A DNA stretch of 47,386 nucleotides from positions 298,338 through 345,723 of the forward strand of contig NZ_AOJE01000070.1 in the NCBI RefSeq assembly GCF_000337915.1, written 5' to 3'. Below are positions 1 to 8,392 of the stretch, one piece after another. The stretch comes from Halorubrum saccharovorum DSM 1137. GTDB lineage: Archaea > Halobacteriota > Halobacteria > Halobacteriales > Haloferacaceae. The translations under genes were made by a program, and so were the position numbers. The notes under the pieces were generated by a model. The model searched no databases. It was not told the origin of the DNA and saw only the letters and a program-made list of their open reading frames with translations. How positions within the stretch are numbered: position 1 is the stretch's first letter; every line of letters begins with the position of its first letter.

Positions 1-1
1 T

Positions 2-1069
2 GCCGGATATCTGAACGGGACTGACGACAAAACGAATGTCTCGGCGGCATTCGGTGTGAGCGTCGAAAAAGTGGTTGCGACCGACCCTGACCTCGTGTTG
101 GCACCGAACGCGTCAGCCGGTCAGGTAGCTAATCTCCGTGACCAGAACCTCACCGTCTATCATTTCCCGGCGGCAACCGATGTCGACGACATTGCAGCGA
201 AGACGGAACGTACAGGCCGTCTTGTCGGTAACTGCGAAGCGGCCACTGAGATAAACAACGAAATGAACGAGTCCGTAGACGATGTCGAGAATCGGACTGC
301 TGATCTGGATCGCCCTGATGCACTATATCCACTTGGTGGAGGTTATGTCGCTGCTGATCAGACCTTCATCAACGAGATCATGCAGATCGGTGGGACCACC
401 AACGTCGCGGCTTCAGAAGGAGACGGATATCCACAACTCTCGAATGAAGTAATCCTGCAAACAAACCCTGAAGTCATACTCGTAACAGACTCAGAAGCGT
501 CAATCCTTGGGCAGGAACCGTATGCCAGCACAAGTGCTGGAATGAACAATAACTACGTAGTTTTAAATAGCAACTATCTCAATCAGCCTGCGCCTCGCAG
601 CGTCATCGAGTCCACGGAAACACTTGCAACCGGTGTCGAAGATCTCCACTCCGAGAGTGAGACAGATGACGGACGTGAAAGCAGTGGATCCGACGGCTCA
701 AGTAGCGACAGTGATGACGGGGATGAAGATTCAGATGAGAAAGACAAGACAACCGTCGACGAAGATACAACAGCCGTAGATGAGAATACAACAGCTATAG
801 ACGGAAATACAACAGCCGTAGGCGAAAACCAGACAGCCACCAACATGTCTGCTGAAGGAAATACCACGGAGATTGAATCCGAGTCCAGATCTCACGACGA
901 GAATAATGAGACCGGGGGAGCTGACGGTGCTGTTGATGCGGATGGTGAGCAAGACGTTGGACAAGCTAATACAACCAGTGAGGAGACTGAATCAGAGACC
1001 CCAGGGTTTGGAATTGTTGTGACAGCATTGGCGGTTCTTGGATTCGTGTTCATGCCGCTACGAAGGTAG
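2..1069 (+). CDS. BtuF/TroA-type ABC substrate-binding protein with PGF-CTERM anchor, 5'-truncated by window edge
   Basis: The reading frame is open from base 2 and the true start lies upstream of the window; the GTG at 56 is only an internal codon. The visible N-terminal ~200 residues have the fold pattern of cobalamin/iron-siderophore binding proteins (motifs 'DPDLVLAP' and 'NPEVILVTD', the paired lobes of the TroA-like family). A low-complexity stalk of about 120 residues follows, rich in D/E/S/T and N-x-T/S sequons (NTT, NQT, NMS, NET), with a degenerate 7-residue repeat (NTTAVDE-like). The C-terminus is a PGF-CTERM signal: 'TPGFG', a hydrophobic helix, then RR. Such proteins are exported and linked to membrane lipid by an archaeosortase, so this one should act outside the cell, delivering ligand to a BtuCD-type permease not seen here. 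Base use is clearly AT-richer than in the genes from 1.7 kb on. The family is firm; the ligand (B12 or a chelate) is inferred. Confidence 0.85.
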   Translation, partial: AGYLNGTDDKTNVSAAFGVSVEKVVATDPDLVLAPNASAGQVANLRDQNLTVYHFPAATDVDDIAAKTERTGRLVGNCEAATEINNEMNESVDDVENRTADLDRPDALYPLGGGYVAADQTFINEIMQIGGTTNVAASEGDGYPQLSNEVILQTNPEVILVTDSEASILGQEPYASTSAGMNNNYVVLNSNYLNQPAPRSVIESTETLATGVEDLHSESETDDGRESSGSDGSSSDSDDGDEDSDEKDKTTVDEDTTAVDENTTAIDGNTTAVGENQTATNMSAEGNTTEIESESRSHDENNETGGADGAVDADGEQDVGQANTTSEETESETPGFGIVVTALAVLGFVFMPLRR

Positions 1070-1099
1070 CAGCGTGAAAATGAGAACCAAGTCGGCCCA

Positions 1100-1390
1100 C
1101 TGAACGTAAGAGAGTCGCGCTGTTCGAGACGAGACCGTGCGGACGCTCCGGATGTACTTCGCCGGCTGCTGGAAGGACACCGCGGTGCTGTGACCGTCGC
1201 GACAGGCCGACCAGATGTCACCGAGTCGGTCCGGAACGTCGTGCGAAACGCGGCTGTCGCCGCCGACGTGCGCCACATGACCGTCGCCGGCGGGGGTTGA
1301 CCCGGAAAGATGCCGCCGCACACGTTCCGGTACAGCGTCGCGTATCGGTGGATGAACGTCGGGGAGGCTACGGGAGAGTACGTATCTGAA
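1100..1390 (+). pseudogene. C-terminal remnant of a tyrosine recombinase/integrase
   Basis: One plus-strand frame starting just after the previous gene reads as the C-terminal catalytic part of a haloarchaeal XerC/D-like integrase. It contains 'VRNVVRNAAVAADVRHMTV', then an in-frame TGA at 1298-1300, then 'PPHTFRYSVAYRWMNVGEA'. The second piece carries the H-x-x-R box (HTFR) followed by SVAYR, as in family members, where the consensus is close to TPHTFRHSVAYRM. The reading loses similarity soon after 'NVGEA', before the expected second His and the catalytic Tyr. No start or N-terminal domain is visible. It is therefore a non-functional fragment, a scar of an integrated element that ended near the binding-protein gene. 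Confidence 0.6.
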
Positions 1391-1484
1391 GAATCGGCGC
1401 TATCGGCACCTTCGGAATCACGACGGCGGGCTGTTCGAGGATTCGCTCGTGTATCTGGGTCGTCCACGGGACGGTCGAGCGCAT

Positions 1485-1643
1485 TCAGGTTGCGTCTCCG
1501 GGGAGGTCGCCGCTGTCGGCGGCGGTGACATCGCTGGCGTCGCCGTCGATCCGCGCACCGCACTCCGGACAGACCTCGTCGGCGCACGAAACCGCGAGGT
1601 CACACTCCGGACAGAACCGACGATCGCAGGCTGAATCGCCCAT
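1485..1643 (-). CDS. small double-CxxC zinc-ribbon protein
   Basis: A 52-residue protein with two knuckles: CPEC at residues 11-14 and CPEC at 25-28, ten residues apart. This is the pattern of a compact zinc ribbon. The acidic tail after residue 33 has no recognisable domain. The start at 1643 is preferred over the longer in-frame start at 1748 because an AT-rich ACTTATC stretch sits about 30 bp upstream, as expected for a leaderless haloarchaeal transcript. It is divergent from the MFS gene. Such small zinc fingers are abundant in haloarchaea and mostly uncharacterised; a role in protein or nucleic-acid binding is only a guess. Confidence 0.65.
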   Translation of the reverse strand: MGDSACDRRFCPECDLAVSCADEVCPECGARIDGDASDVTAADSGDLPGDAT

Positions 1644-1757
1644 GTCGGAGCGTCCGTCCGGACGCCTGATAAGTCCGACGGCGGTCTCCACTTGACACCG
1701 GAGTTGGCGCATGTTTCCAACCGAAACCCCTTTTGAACCGGTACGCACCGATCCGGT

Positions 1758-3056
1758 GTGAGCAACGCGGACGCAAGCGACGGAGCGAAGCGATCGCAGT
1801 TCTGGGCGCTCTACCTCACGCGCTTCGCCGAGGGGTTCGGCTTCATCACGCTCATCACCCTGTTGGGGACGTACATCAACACGCTCGACCCGCAGGCGAC
1901 GACGGTGCTCGGCGTCACAATATCCGCCGGGTTCATCATCGGGATGTACACCACGGGGTTCACCCTCGCGCAGACCGTCGCCGTGATCCCGCTGGCGTGG
2001 GCCGGCGACCGGTTCGACAAGCGAACCGTCCTGCTGGGCGTACTCGCGGTCGGGGCGGGCGTGTACGCGCTGTTCCCCCTCGCGGACACCTCCGCCTCGT
2101 TCATCCTGGTCCGCGCCCTGCAGGGGTTCGTGGTCACCGGCGCGGGGCTGATGACGCTGTCGCTGGTCGGACAGATCGCCGACGTGGGCACTCGCGCCGA
2201 CAGGATCGGGAAGGCGAACGCCGCCGCCTTCGCGGCCTCCATCCTCGGGCCGCTGTCGGCCGGCGCGATATACGACGCGGTCGGCTTCGGCCCCATATTC
2301 ACGATCATCTCCGGGCTGATGGTCGCCGCGTGGGTCATCACGTGGCTCTTTCTCGACGCGGACGACACCCGCGTCGAGGGGTTCCCGTTCTCGGATCTGG
2401 CCGTGAGTCGACGGATACTCACGATGACGAGCTTCCGCGCGCAGTACGCCTTCGCCGTGACGATGGTGCGGACGTGGATCCCAATCTACGCCGCCACGGA
2501 GATGGCCGCCGGCGGTCTCGGCGTCGCCGGTATCGCGGTCGGGGTCACCGTCGCCGCCGAGAAGGGAACCAACATGATCGGTCAGCTGTTCACCGGTCGA
2601 CTCTCGGACGCGTACGGGCGGGCGTTGTTCGTCTTCGTCGGCGGCGGCGCGTACGGGCTGATCGCGGTGGTGATCCCCTTCGCACCGGGGGTCGGAACGG
2701 CTCTCGGCGCCGACGTGACGCTTCCGATCCTCGGCGCGTTACCGCCGGCGTACCTGCCGCTCGTCGTCTTCTCGGGACTGCTCGGCGTCGCCGACTCCTT
2801 CCGCGAGCCGGCCAGCATGGCGCTGTTCGCGGACGAGGGGACCGACGACGGCGGCGTCGCCTCCAGCTTCGGCATCCGCGAGCTCGTCTGGCGGCCGGGT
2901 TCGGTTGCGGGGCCGCTGATCGCCGGTTGGCTGATGGTCGAGGTGAGCATGGGGTCCGTCTTCTACGTCGGCGGCGCGTTCGCGATCACCGGCGTCGTCT
3001 CGTTCCTCGCGGTGCTCGCGCACGACCACGGCCGCGCGGCGCTGACGGCGTGGTAG
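1758..3056 (+). CDS. MFS transporter
   Basis: A 432-residue integral membrane protein of the major facilitator superfamily with about 12 predicted hydrophobic helices. The loop after the second or third helix contains 'AGDRFDKRTVLL', matching the family's GxxxDRxGRR/K signature A, and the second half has a related loop 'GRLSDAYGRALF', supporting the 6+6 duplicated fold. The start is GTG, giving MSNADASDG, a short acidic cytoplasmic N-terminus typical of haloarchaea. The substrate cannot be told from sequence; drug or metabolite efflux and uptake are all possible. It stands alone, divergent from the zinc-ribbon gene and about 150 bp before the PAS sensor gene. Confidence 0.9.
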   Translation: MSNADASDGAKRSQFWALYLTRFAEGFGFITLITLLGTYINTLDPQATTVLGVTISAGFIIGMYTTGFTLAQTVAVIPLAWAGDRFDKRTVLLGVLAVGAGVYALFPLADTSASFILVRALQGFVVTGAGLMTLSLVGQIADVGTRADRIGKANAAAFAASILGPLSAGAIYDAVGFGPIFTIISGLMVAAWVITWLFLDADDTRVEGFPFSDLAVSRRILTMTSFRAQYAFAVTMVRTWIPIYAATEMAAGGLGVAGIAVGVTVAAEKGTNMIGQLFTGRLSDAYGRALFVFVGGGAYGLIAVVIPFAPGVGTALGADVTLPILGALPPAYLPLVVFSGLLGVADSFREPASMALFADEGTDDGGVASSFGIRELVWRPGSVAGPLIAGWLMVEVSMGSVFYVGGAFAITGVVSFLAVLAHDHGRAALTAW

Positions 3057-3203
3057 ACGCGACGACACGCGACACTCGACCGCGCCGCTTCACCGTCGGT
3101 CGCCCGGGGTCACCGCGGCCGGCGCCTCCCGAGACGGGGCGGACGTGTTTAGAGCTGATAATTCGCGGTATACGTTTTTATTCGTCACCCGGGTCGTGCC
3201 CGT

Positions 3204-5315
3204 ATGGAGCATCGAAGAGAGCCGGTACACTCCGTCGTCCACGTCGGTGCCGCCGCGGATCGGGTCCGCGAAGCGGCCGCGGAGTCGACGGCCGTCGCCG
3301 GGCCCGACTGCGTCCTGTCCGTGGGCGAGGCGGTGACGGAGCTCCGCTCGCTGGACCCGGACGACGTGCGGCTGATCGTCTGTGAGCTGACGGCGGGCTC
3401 CGGCGTCGATCCCCTCGTCGAGGTCCGCGAGGCGCTTCCCGACACCCCGTCGCTCGCGGTCGTTTCCGACCCCGCCGCGGTCGGCGACGCGCTCGGGGCC
3501 GGGGCGACAGACGTGCTGGTTCGCCGGGACGGCGCGGACGAAACGACTCTGTTCGCTCGTCGGATGGATACGGTCGCGACCACGCCGGTCGAGTCGTCGC
3601 TCGGCTCGGAGTCGACCGAGCGGCTCCTCGACGCGATCGACGACTCCTTCTACGTGCTCGACGCGGACGGCGGGCTCAGGCGATGGAACGATCGGTTCCG
3701 TGCGGTCACCGGCTACGACGACGACGAGCTGCGCGGGATGCACGCGCTGGAGTTCTTCTCCGGTGCCGACAGGGAGCGGATCGCCGACGCGATCGAGACC
3801 GCGATCGACACCGGCAGCGACACCGTCGAGGCGGAGTTGGTCGCGAAGGACGGCACGACGACTCCCGTGGAATACACCGGGGCCGCCGTGACCGACGCCG
3901 ACGGGACGCCACGTGGTGTCGTCGGCGTCGGGCGGGACGTGACCGATCGGCGCGAGCGCGAGGAGCAGCTGTTGCGCCTCCGCCAGGCGGTCGAGACGGT
4001 CGTCGACAACGCGCCCCTGACGCTGTTCGAAGTCGAGCCCGGCGGAACGGTGTCGATGGTTCGCGGTGAGACCCTCTCTCGGCGACTCCGACGGCGGATC
4101 GCTCGCGGAGACGCGGTCGCGGAGGCCTTCGCCGACCAGCCGCAGCTGCGGCGGAGCGTCGATGCCGCTCTCGAGGGCGAGCCCAGCCACGGGCTCGTCG
4201 GGATCGGCGACTCGACGCTCGAAACGTGGCTCCAGCCGGCGTTGGACGAGACGGGCACCGTCAGTCGGGTGATCGGTCTGGCCCTGGACGTGACGGAGCG
4301 GGAAGACCGGGCCGTCATGCTCGATCAGATCCAGACGAACGCCGGCGAAGTCATCTGGATCTCCACTCCGGGCAAGGGGTCGATGGACTTCGTCAGCGAT
4401 TCCTACGAGGAGGTCTGGGGGCTCCCGCCGGAGACTCTCGAGGAGGACGCCATGTCGTTCCTCGAGGCGGTCCATCCGGACGACCGCGACAGAATCGAGG
4501 CGGCGTTGGCCGAGCAGCGCGAGGACCCGGACGCCTACGAGGAGACGTACCGCGTGGTCCACCCGGACGGGGAGGTCCGTTGGGTCCACGACCAGTCGTC
4601 CGCGGTCTACGAGGACGGAGAGCTGACCCGCATCGTCGGTATCGCGACCGATATCACGGTCCGGAAACGCCGCGAGCGGGAGCTCCGACTGAAGAACCGC
4701 GCTATCGAGACCGCACCGGTCGGCATCGCGATCCACGAGACGACCGGGACGGGAAGCCCGATAACGCACGTGAACGACCGGTTCGAAGCGATCACGGGCT
4801 ACGATCGCGAGGCGATCGTCGGTGAGGCGATCTCGGTGCTCGGCGGCTCCGACACGGACGGGGACCAGATTCGGAAGCTGAAGTCGGCGCTCCGGGCGGG
4901 CGACCGCCGATCGCAGACCGCCGTGCTCCACCGAGCGGACGGGACGCCCTTCTGGGGACGGGTCGACGTCGCTCCGGTCGACGAGACGGACCGCGACGTG
5001 ACGCACGCCGTCAGCTTCGTTCAAGACGTGACGGAAGCGAAGGAGCACGAGCAGGAGATCGAGCGGCATCTGACGGAGTTCGGTGAGGTGTTGGCCGAGG
5101 ACCTCGGCGTCCCGCTGCGGGAGGCGAGGGAACGACTGAACGCCGCGACCGCGGAGGGAGCGGGAGCGGAAGCGGAGCTCCGGCGGGCGGAGCGGTCGAT
5201 CGAGACCGCCGTCTCGCTCGTCGAGGACCTCACGACCGTCCACTCGTTCTCGGTCGAATCCCGACGCCTCTCGGAGTCGATGCGCAAATCGACCGGGATC
5301 GACCGAACGAGATGA
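3204..5315 (+). CDS. multi-PAS sensor protein with degenerate histidine-kinase end
   Basis: 703 residues. Roughly 1-125 resemble a receiver (REC-like) domain. About 135-255 is a PAS domain ('GGLRRWNDRFRAVTGYDDDE' then 'GVVGVGRDVTDRRERE'). About 260-375 is a weaker PAS, 375-500 a PAS_3-type domain ('MDFVSDSYEEVWG', 'WVHDQSS'), and 500-620 a further PAS with PAC ('AVSFVQDVTEAKEHEQ'). The last ~80 residues look like a dimerisation helix pair: 'FGEVLAEDLGVPL' aligns with the H-box consensus F..vvSHDLRnPL but has Glu where the phospho-acceptor His should be. The protein stops before any HATPase domain. It is soluble. A TATA-like GTTTTTATT lies ~25 bp upstream of the ATG. It probably senses redox, light or a small ligand and signals by contact rather than by phosphotransfer. 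It is followed by the HalX regulator gene. Confidence 0.85.
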   Translation: MEHRREPVHSVVHVGAAADRVREAAAESTAVAGPDCVLSVGEAVTELRSLDPDDVRLIVCELTAGSGVDPLVEVREALPDTPSLAVVSDPAAVGDALGAGATDVLVRRDGADETTLFARRMDTVATTPVESSLGSESTERLLDAIDDSFYVLDADGGLRRWNDRFRAVTGYDDDELRGMHALEFFSGADRERIADAIETAIDTGSDTVEAELVAKDGTTTPVEYTGAAVTDADGTPRGVVGVGRDVTDRREREEQLLRLRQAVETVVDNAPLTLFEVEPGGTVSMVRGETLSRRLRRRIARGDAVAEAFADQPQLRRSVDAALEGEPSHGLVGIGDSTLETWLQPALDETGTVSRVIGLALDVTEREDRAVMLDQIQTNAGEVIWISTPGKGSMDFVSDSYEEVWGLPPETLEEDAMSFLEAVHPDDRDRIEAALAEQREDPDAYEETYRVVHPDGEVRWVHDQSSAVYEDGELTRIVGIATDITVRKRRERELRLKNRAIETAPVGIAIHETTGTGSPITHVNDRFEAITGYDREAIVGEAISVLGGSDTDGDQIRKLKSALRAGDRRSQTAVLHRADGTPFWGRVDVAPVDETDRDVTHAVSFVQDVTEAKEHEQEIERHLTEFGEVLAEDLGVPLREARERLNAATAEGAGAEAELRRAERSIETAVSLVEDLTTVHSFSVESRRLSESMRKSTGIDRTR

Positions 5316-5367
5316 GCGAAACGACCGGGAGCAGAACCGGATCCGCCACCCCGTCCCGGCTCCGCGG

Positions 5368-6141
5368 GTGATCCCCGTGGAGCTACCGGCGTCGGCGGTC
5401 GTCGTCTGCGAGATGAACAGGACGAGGGCGGACCTCTACGAGCTCTGGCTCGGCGACCGCGAGGTCCGACGGGCGCTGACGAGAACGCAGTTCGTCGAGG
5501 CGTTCGACGCCGGAATCGCGGTCCTCGTGCTGGACGACTCGTTCGGCGGCGGGGAAACGGGTCCGATCCTCGAGCGAGTCGCGTCGGCGGCGCCCCACTG
5601 CCGCGTGCTGGGGATCAGAGAGCGGTCGAACACGGCTCCCGAATCGGCGTACGACCGCGAGCTCGAACGGCCGGTGTTCGAGGGGGATCTGACCGACTCC
5701 GTCGAAGCGTTGTTCCACCGGGCGAACTACCACCTGCTCCTCGATCAGTACTACCGGACCACCGTCCTGATCTCGGCGTACGAGTGGCGGGCCGACGGGG
5801 AACCGGCGGACAACGAGCGGTACGAACGGCTTCGGGACCGGGCCGAGCGCCTCCAAGACTACTTGAACGGGCTCCGACCGCGGATGAGCGACGAGGACGT
5901 CCGCGTCGTCGCGGAGGAGATGTCGTTCTCCGACACCGCCGCCGTCGACGCGGAGAAATCGATCGTGAGCAAGTATCGACCGGACGAGTGCGCTCGGTGC
6001 GGACAGGACTGGAACAAGCCGATAGACGGCGGAGAGTCCGCCGCGAAGCTGGGAGCGTACGTGTGGCGGTGCGTCAACTGCGGTCACGTGGACATGCGCG
6101 CGGACCCGAACCACCGACGCGTCAGCTCGTTCAGGCGGTGA
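5368..6141 (+). CDS. HalX-type response-regulator-like protein with C-terminal zinc ribbon
   Basis: 257 residues. Residues 10-115 follow a receiver fold. The segment 'ADLYELWLGDREVRRAL' matches the first helix/strand of haloarchaeal HalX regulators, and 'LVLDD' (Asp56) sits where the phosphorylated Asp lies. However, the N-terminal acidic pair is poor (CEM) and the conserved Lys before Pro is Arg ('ERPVF'). Residues 115-170 contain the HalX helical region ('ANYHLLLDQYYRTTVLISA'). Unlike usual HalX proteins it ends in a zinc ribbon, CxxC at 208-211 and CxxC at 235-238. The start is uncertain: GTG 5368 or GTG 5380. An ATG overlapping the PAS gene stop at 5312 opens only 19 codons in another frame, which hints at a frameshift near the start. 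It is probably the partner of the PAS sensor. Confidence 0.75.
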   Translation: MIPVELPASAVVVCEMNRTRADLYELWLGDREVRRALTRTQFVEAFDAGIAVLVLDDSFGGGETGPILERVASAAPHCRVLGIRERSNTAPESAYDRELERPVFEGDLTDSVEALFHRANYHLLLDQYYRTTVLISAYEWRADGEPADNERYERLRDRAERLQDYLNGLRPRMSDEDVRVVAEEMSFSDTAAVDAEKSIVSKYRPDECARCGQDWNKPIDGGESAAKLGAYVWRCVNCGHVDMRADPNHRRVSSFRR

Positions 6142-6291
6142 CACGGGCGACACCGCCGGCCCGCGCCCCGGTACGCGGGCCGACGTCCGGTCGTCCGCAC
6201 ACACGGCCGCGCCGGAACGGCCCCGTCGAGGCTGGAGGCCACTCTAACGGGGAGAAACGGCGAGCGATGGAGGCGCGAAGGGCCGAGGGAT

Positions 6292-7023
6292 TCACTCGGC
6301 GCCGCGCTTCCGCAGCGCGGCGCGGTAGTGGTACCCGTTCCCCTCGTCGCCGCGGGCGACCTCCGCGATCTCCCAGCCGGTCCCGACGGCGGCCTCGCGG
6401 AGTCGCGCCGGGCTGAACAGCCGGAGCTGGAGGACCGGGTCCGTCTCCCCCTCGTACTCGAAGAACATGACTCGGTGCGCGAGCCCCGGCGTCGGGTCGT
6501 CGCGGTAGCCGACGAGGTCGGCCGTCGCCGGGCGGGTCGGGTCGTAGCAGTCGACGACCGCGGTCGCGTCCGGCGTCGTCACGTGCGCGAGGTCGCCGAG
6601 GAACTCGGTGAGGCCCCGCATCGACCCGGCGAGCCCCATCTGGGTCCCGTTCGCGAGCGCCGAACCGAACCGACCGCGCGGGAACTGCTCGCGCAGGGCG
6701 AACATGTCGCCCTCGCGGGCGTCGTCGACGCCGCGGTCCCGCATCGTCTCGACCAGCGCGGGGCTCGGCTCGAGCGCGACCGTCTCGAACGCGTCCTGAA
6801 AGAACAGCGCGTGTCGGCCGGTGCCGGCACCGAGGTCGACGAGGGGACCCCGGAGCCAAGACGCGAGCCACTCGTGGTCCGGATCCTCGCTGGGGTCGAA
6901 GTCGGCGAAGTAGAACGCCTCGATCGGGTGCTCTCTCGTCTCTCCGCCGTCTCGGTGCAGGAGGGGCTCGTTCCGCTCGCCGCGGAGGTGGTCGCGGATC
7001 GCTCGGCCGAACGCGTCGGTCAT
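6292..7023 (-). CDS. class I SAM-dependent methyltransferase
   Basis: 243 residues. Motif I of the Rossmann methyltransferase fold is plain at 62-70 ('VDLGAGTGR'), with the acidic residue ending strand 2 at 'VALEPS' and 'GDMFALRE' near the expected motif II/III position. The fold therefore binds S-adenosylmethionine; the methyl acceptor is unknown. The C-terminal 'LFSPARLREAAVGTGWE' resembles the substrate-side region of small-molecule methyltransferases. The start at 7023 (MTDAFGRAIRD) is chosen over a longer in-frame start at 7107 because the extra segment is not protein-like and a T-rich stretch (rc of 7049-7056) sits ~25 bp upstream as a promoter element. It is a single-gene unit between the HalX gene and the IMPDH-family gene. 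Confidence 0.85.
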   Translation of the reverse strand: MTDAFGRAIRDHLRGERNEPLLHRDGGETREHPIEAFYFADFDPSEDPDHEWLASWLRGPLVDLGAGTGRHALFFQDAFETVALEPSPALVETMRDRGVDDAREGDMFALREQFPRGRFGSALANGTQMGLAGSMRGLTEFLGDLAHVTTPDATAVVDCYDPTRPATADLVGYRDDPTPGLAHRVMFFEYEGETDPVLQLRLFSPARLREAAVGTGWEIAEVARGDEGNGYHYRAALRKRGAE

Positions 7024-7126
7024 GGTCCGAACAATCCGCGTCACGTGAAAAAAAACCCCTCGCGAGTTTGTCACACGATCGCGCGCTAGACGCGTGCCTT
7101 CGGACACCGATCGGATCCCGAAACGG

Positions 7127-7190
7127 CCGGTCAGTCGTCGCTTTCGGCCGCCGACCCGCCGGTCAGTCGTCGCTTTCGGCCGCCGACCCG
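7127..7190. repeat. 32-bp perfect tandem duplication over a gene end
   Basis: Bases 7127-7158 and 7159-7190 are identical 32-mers, starting CCGGTCAGTCGTCGCTTTCG and ending CCGACCCG, with the first six bases of a third copy following. The unit spans the stop codon and the last codons of the minus-strand IMPDH-family gene, so the spare copy lies just past its end. It looks like a replication-slippage event. Confidence 0.95.
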
Positions 7191-8272
7191 CCGGTCGAAT
7201 CGGCGACCCGCTTCGTCTCGCTGTCCACGCTGACCCCCTCCCAGTCGTGGTCGGTGTGGAACCCCTCGCGCTCCTTCGCGCCGGGCGCGACGCGGACGAA
7301 CTCGGCTCGGTCGCGGGCGCGCTCGATAGTGTGCCCGCCGCAGTACGAGAGCCCCGACCGGATCCCCTGGCAGAACTCCTCGGCGACGGTCGCGACCGGC
7401 CCCTTGTACGGCGTCAGCGCCTCGACGCCCTCGTCGGCGCCCACGTCGGCGCCCTTGTCGTCGCGCTCCTCGGCGGCGGCGGTGGTCGCCATCCCGCGCG
7501 ACCGCTTGTACCGCGTCCCGTCGACCTCGACGACCGCGCCGGGCGCCTCCTCCGTGCCGGCGAAGAGGCTCCCGAGCATCACGGTGTCGGCGCCCGCCAT
7601 CAGCGCCTTCACCGCGTCGCCGGAGGTGCGGATCCCGCCGTCGGCGCAGATCGTCACGTCCAGGTCCTCGGCAGCGGTCGCGCAGTCGTCGACCGCGGTC
7701 AATTGGGGCACGCCCGCCCCGGCGACCTTCCGCGTCGTACAGTGCGACCCCGGTCCGATCCCGACCTTCACGCAGTCGGCGCCCGCGGCCGCGAGGTCCT
7801 CGACGCCCGCGGGCGTGGCGACGTTGCCGGCGATCAGATCCGTCTCCGGGAACTCGTCGGCGATCTCCTCGACCGCCGCGATCGTCCGTTCGAGGTGGCC
7901 GTGCGCGACGTCGACGACGAGCGCGTCCACGTCGGCCGCGACGAGGGCGGCGCTCCGTGCCACGTAGTCCTCGTCGATCCCCACCGCGGCGGCGACGCGC
8001 TCGCCGACCGCCGCCACGTCCTCGACCTGCGTCGCCTGCTCGTCGACGGTGAGGAACCGGTGGAGCACGCCGATCCCGCCGGCGCGGGAGAGTTCGATCG
8101 CCAAGCCCGACTCGGTCACAGTGTCCATCGCAGCCGAGACCAGCGGCGTTTCCAGGTCGACGCTCGGCGTGAGCCGCGTCGAGAGGTCCACATCGCTCCG
8201 GCTGTCGACCGGCGACCGCTGGGGAACCAGCAGCACGTCACCGTAACTCAGTCCGATTCGTAGATCGTTCAT
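7163..8272 (-). CDS. IMP dehydrogenase/GMP reductase family enzyme lacking CBS domains
   Basis: A 369-residue TIM-barrel enzyme. The N-terminus 'LSYGDVLLVPQRSPVDSRSD' and the catalytic loop 'GIGPGSHCTTRKVAGAGVPQ' with Cys178 are diagnostic of the IMPDH/GMPR family. Also present are 'ICADGGIRTSGDAVKALMAG', the phosphate-binding Gly-rich loop, 'YKRSRGMAT' and 'PYKGPVA' of the mobile flap. Where IMPDH inserts two CBS domains (after about residue 80) there is no insertion, and the total length matches GMP reductase rather than full IMPDH (~490). The reaction is thus either GMP to IMP with NADPH (purine salvage) or a CBS-free IMP dehydrogenation; sequence alone does not settle it. The acidic C-terminal tail is dispensable-looking and its last codons lie within the 32-bp duplication. 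Confidence 0.88.
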   Translation of the reverse strand: MNDLRIGLSYGDVLLVPQRSPVDSRSDVDLSTRLTPSVDLETPLVSAAMDTVTESGLAIELSRAGGIGVLHRFLTVDEQATQVEDVAAVGERVAAAVGIDEDYVARSAALVAADVDALVVDVAHGHLERTIAAVEEIADEFPETDLIAGNVATPAGVEDLAAAGADCVKVGIGPGSHCTTRKVAGAGVPQLTAVDDCATAAEDLDVTICADGGIRTSGDAVKALMAGADTVMLGSLFAGTEEAPGAVVEVDGTRYKRSRGMATTAAAEERDDKGADVGADEGVEALTPYKGPVATVAEEFCQGIRSGLSYCGGHTIERARDRAEFVRVAPGAKEREGFHTDHDWEGVSVDSETKRVADSTGGSAAESDD

Positions 8273-8392
8273 ACCCTTACCGAGGAGAGAGACGCACGCT
8301 GAAAAACCCCTCGCCGGGCGGTCGACGTGCGACCCCGAGGCTTTCGCGGTGCTCTCGCGACGCTCTCTCGGGTCCCCCGGCGCTTGCGCCCC

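Noticed and set aside
3090-5243. 717-codon open frame opposite the PAS sensor gene
   Set aside because: It is Arg-rich, has no family motif, and mirrors the codon bias of the real plus-strand gene, whose PAS motifs are clear.
7127-7190. Possible CRISPR-like repeat
   Set aside because: Two adjoining copies without spacers; also true of the 23-bp and 18-bp repeats. No array or cas operon is present, and the Cas4-like nuclease sits with helicase genes.
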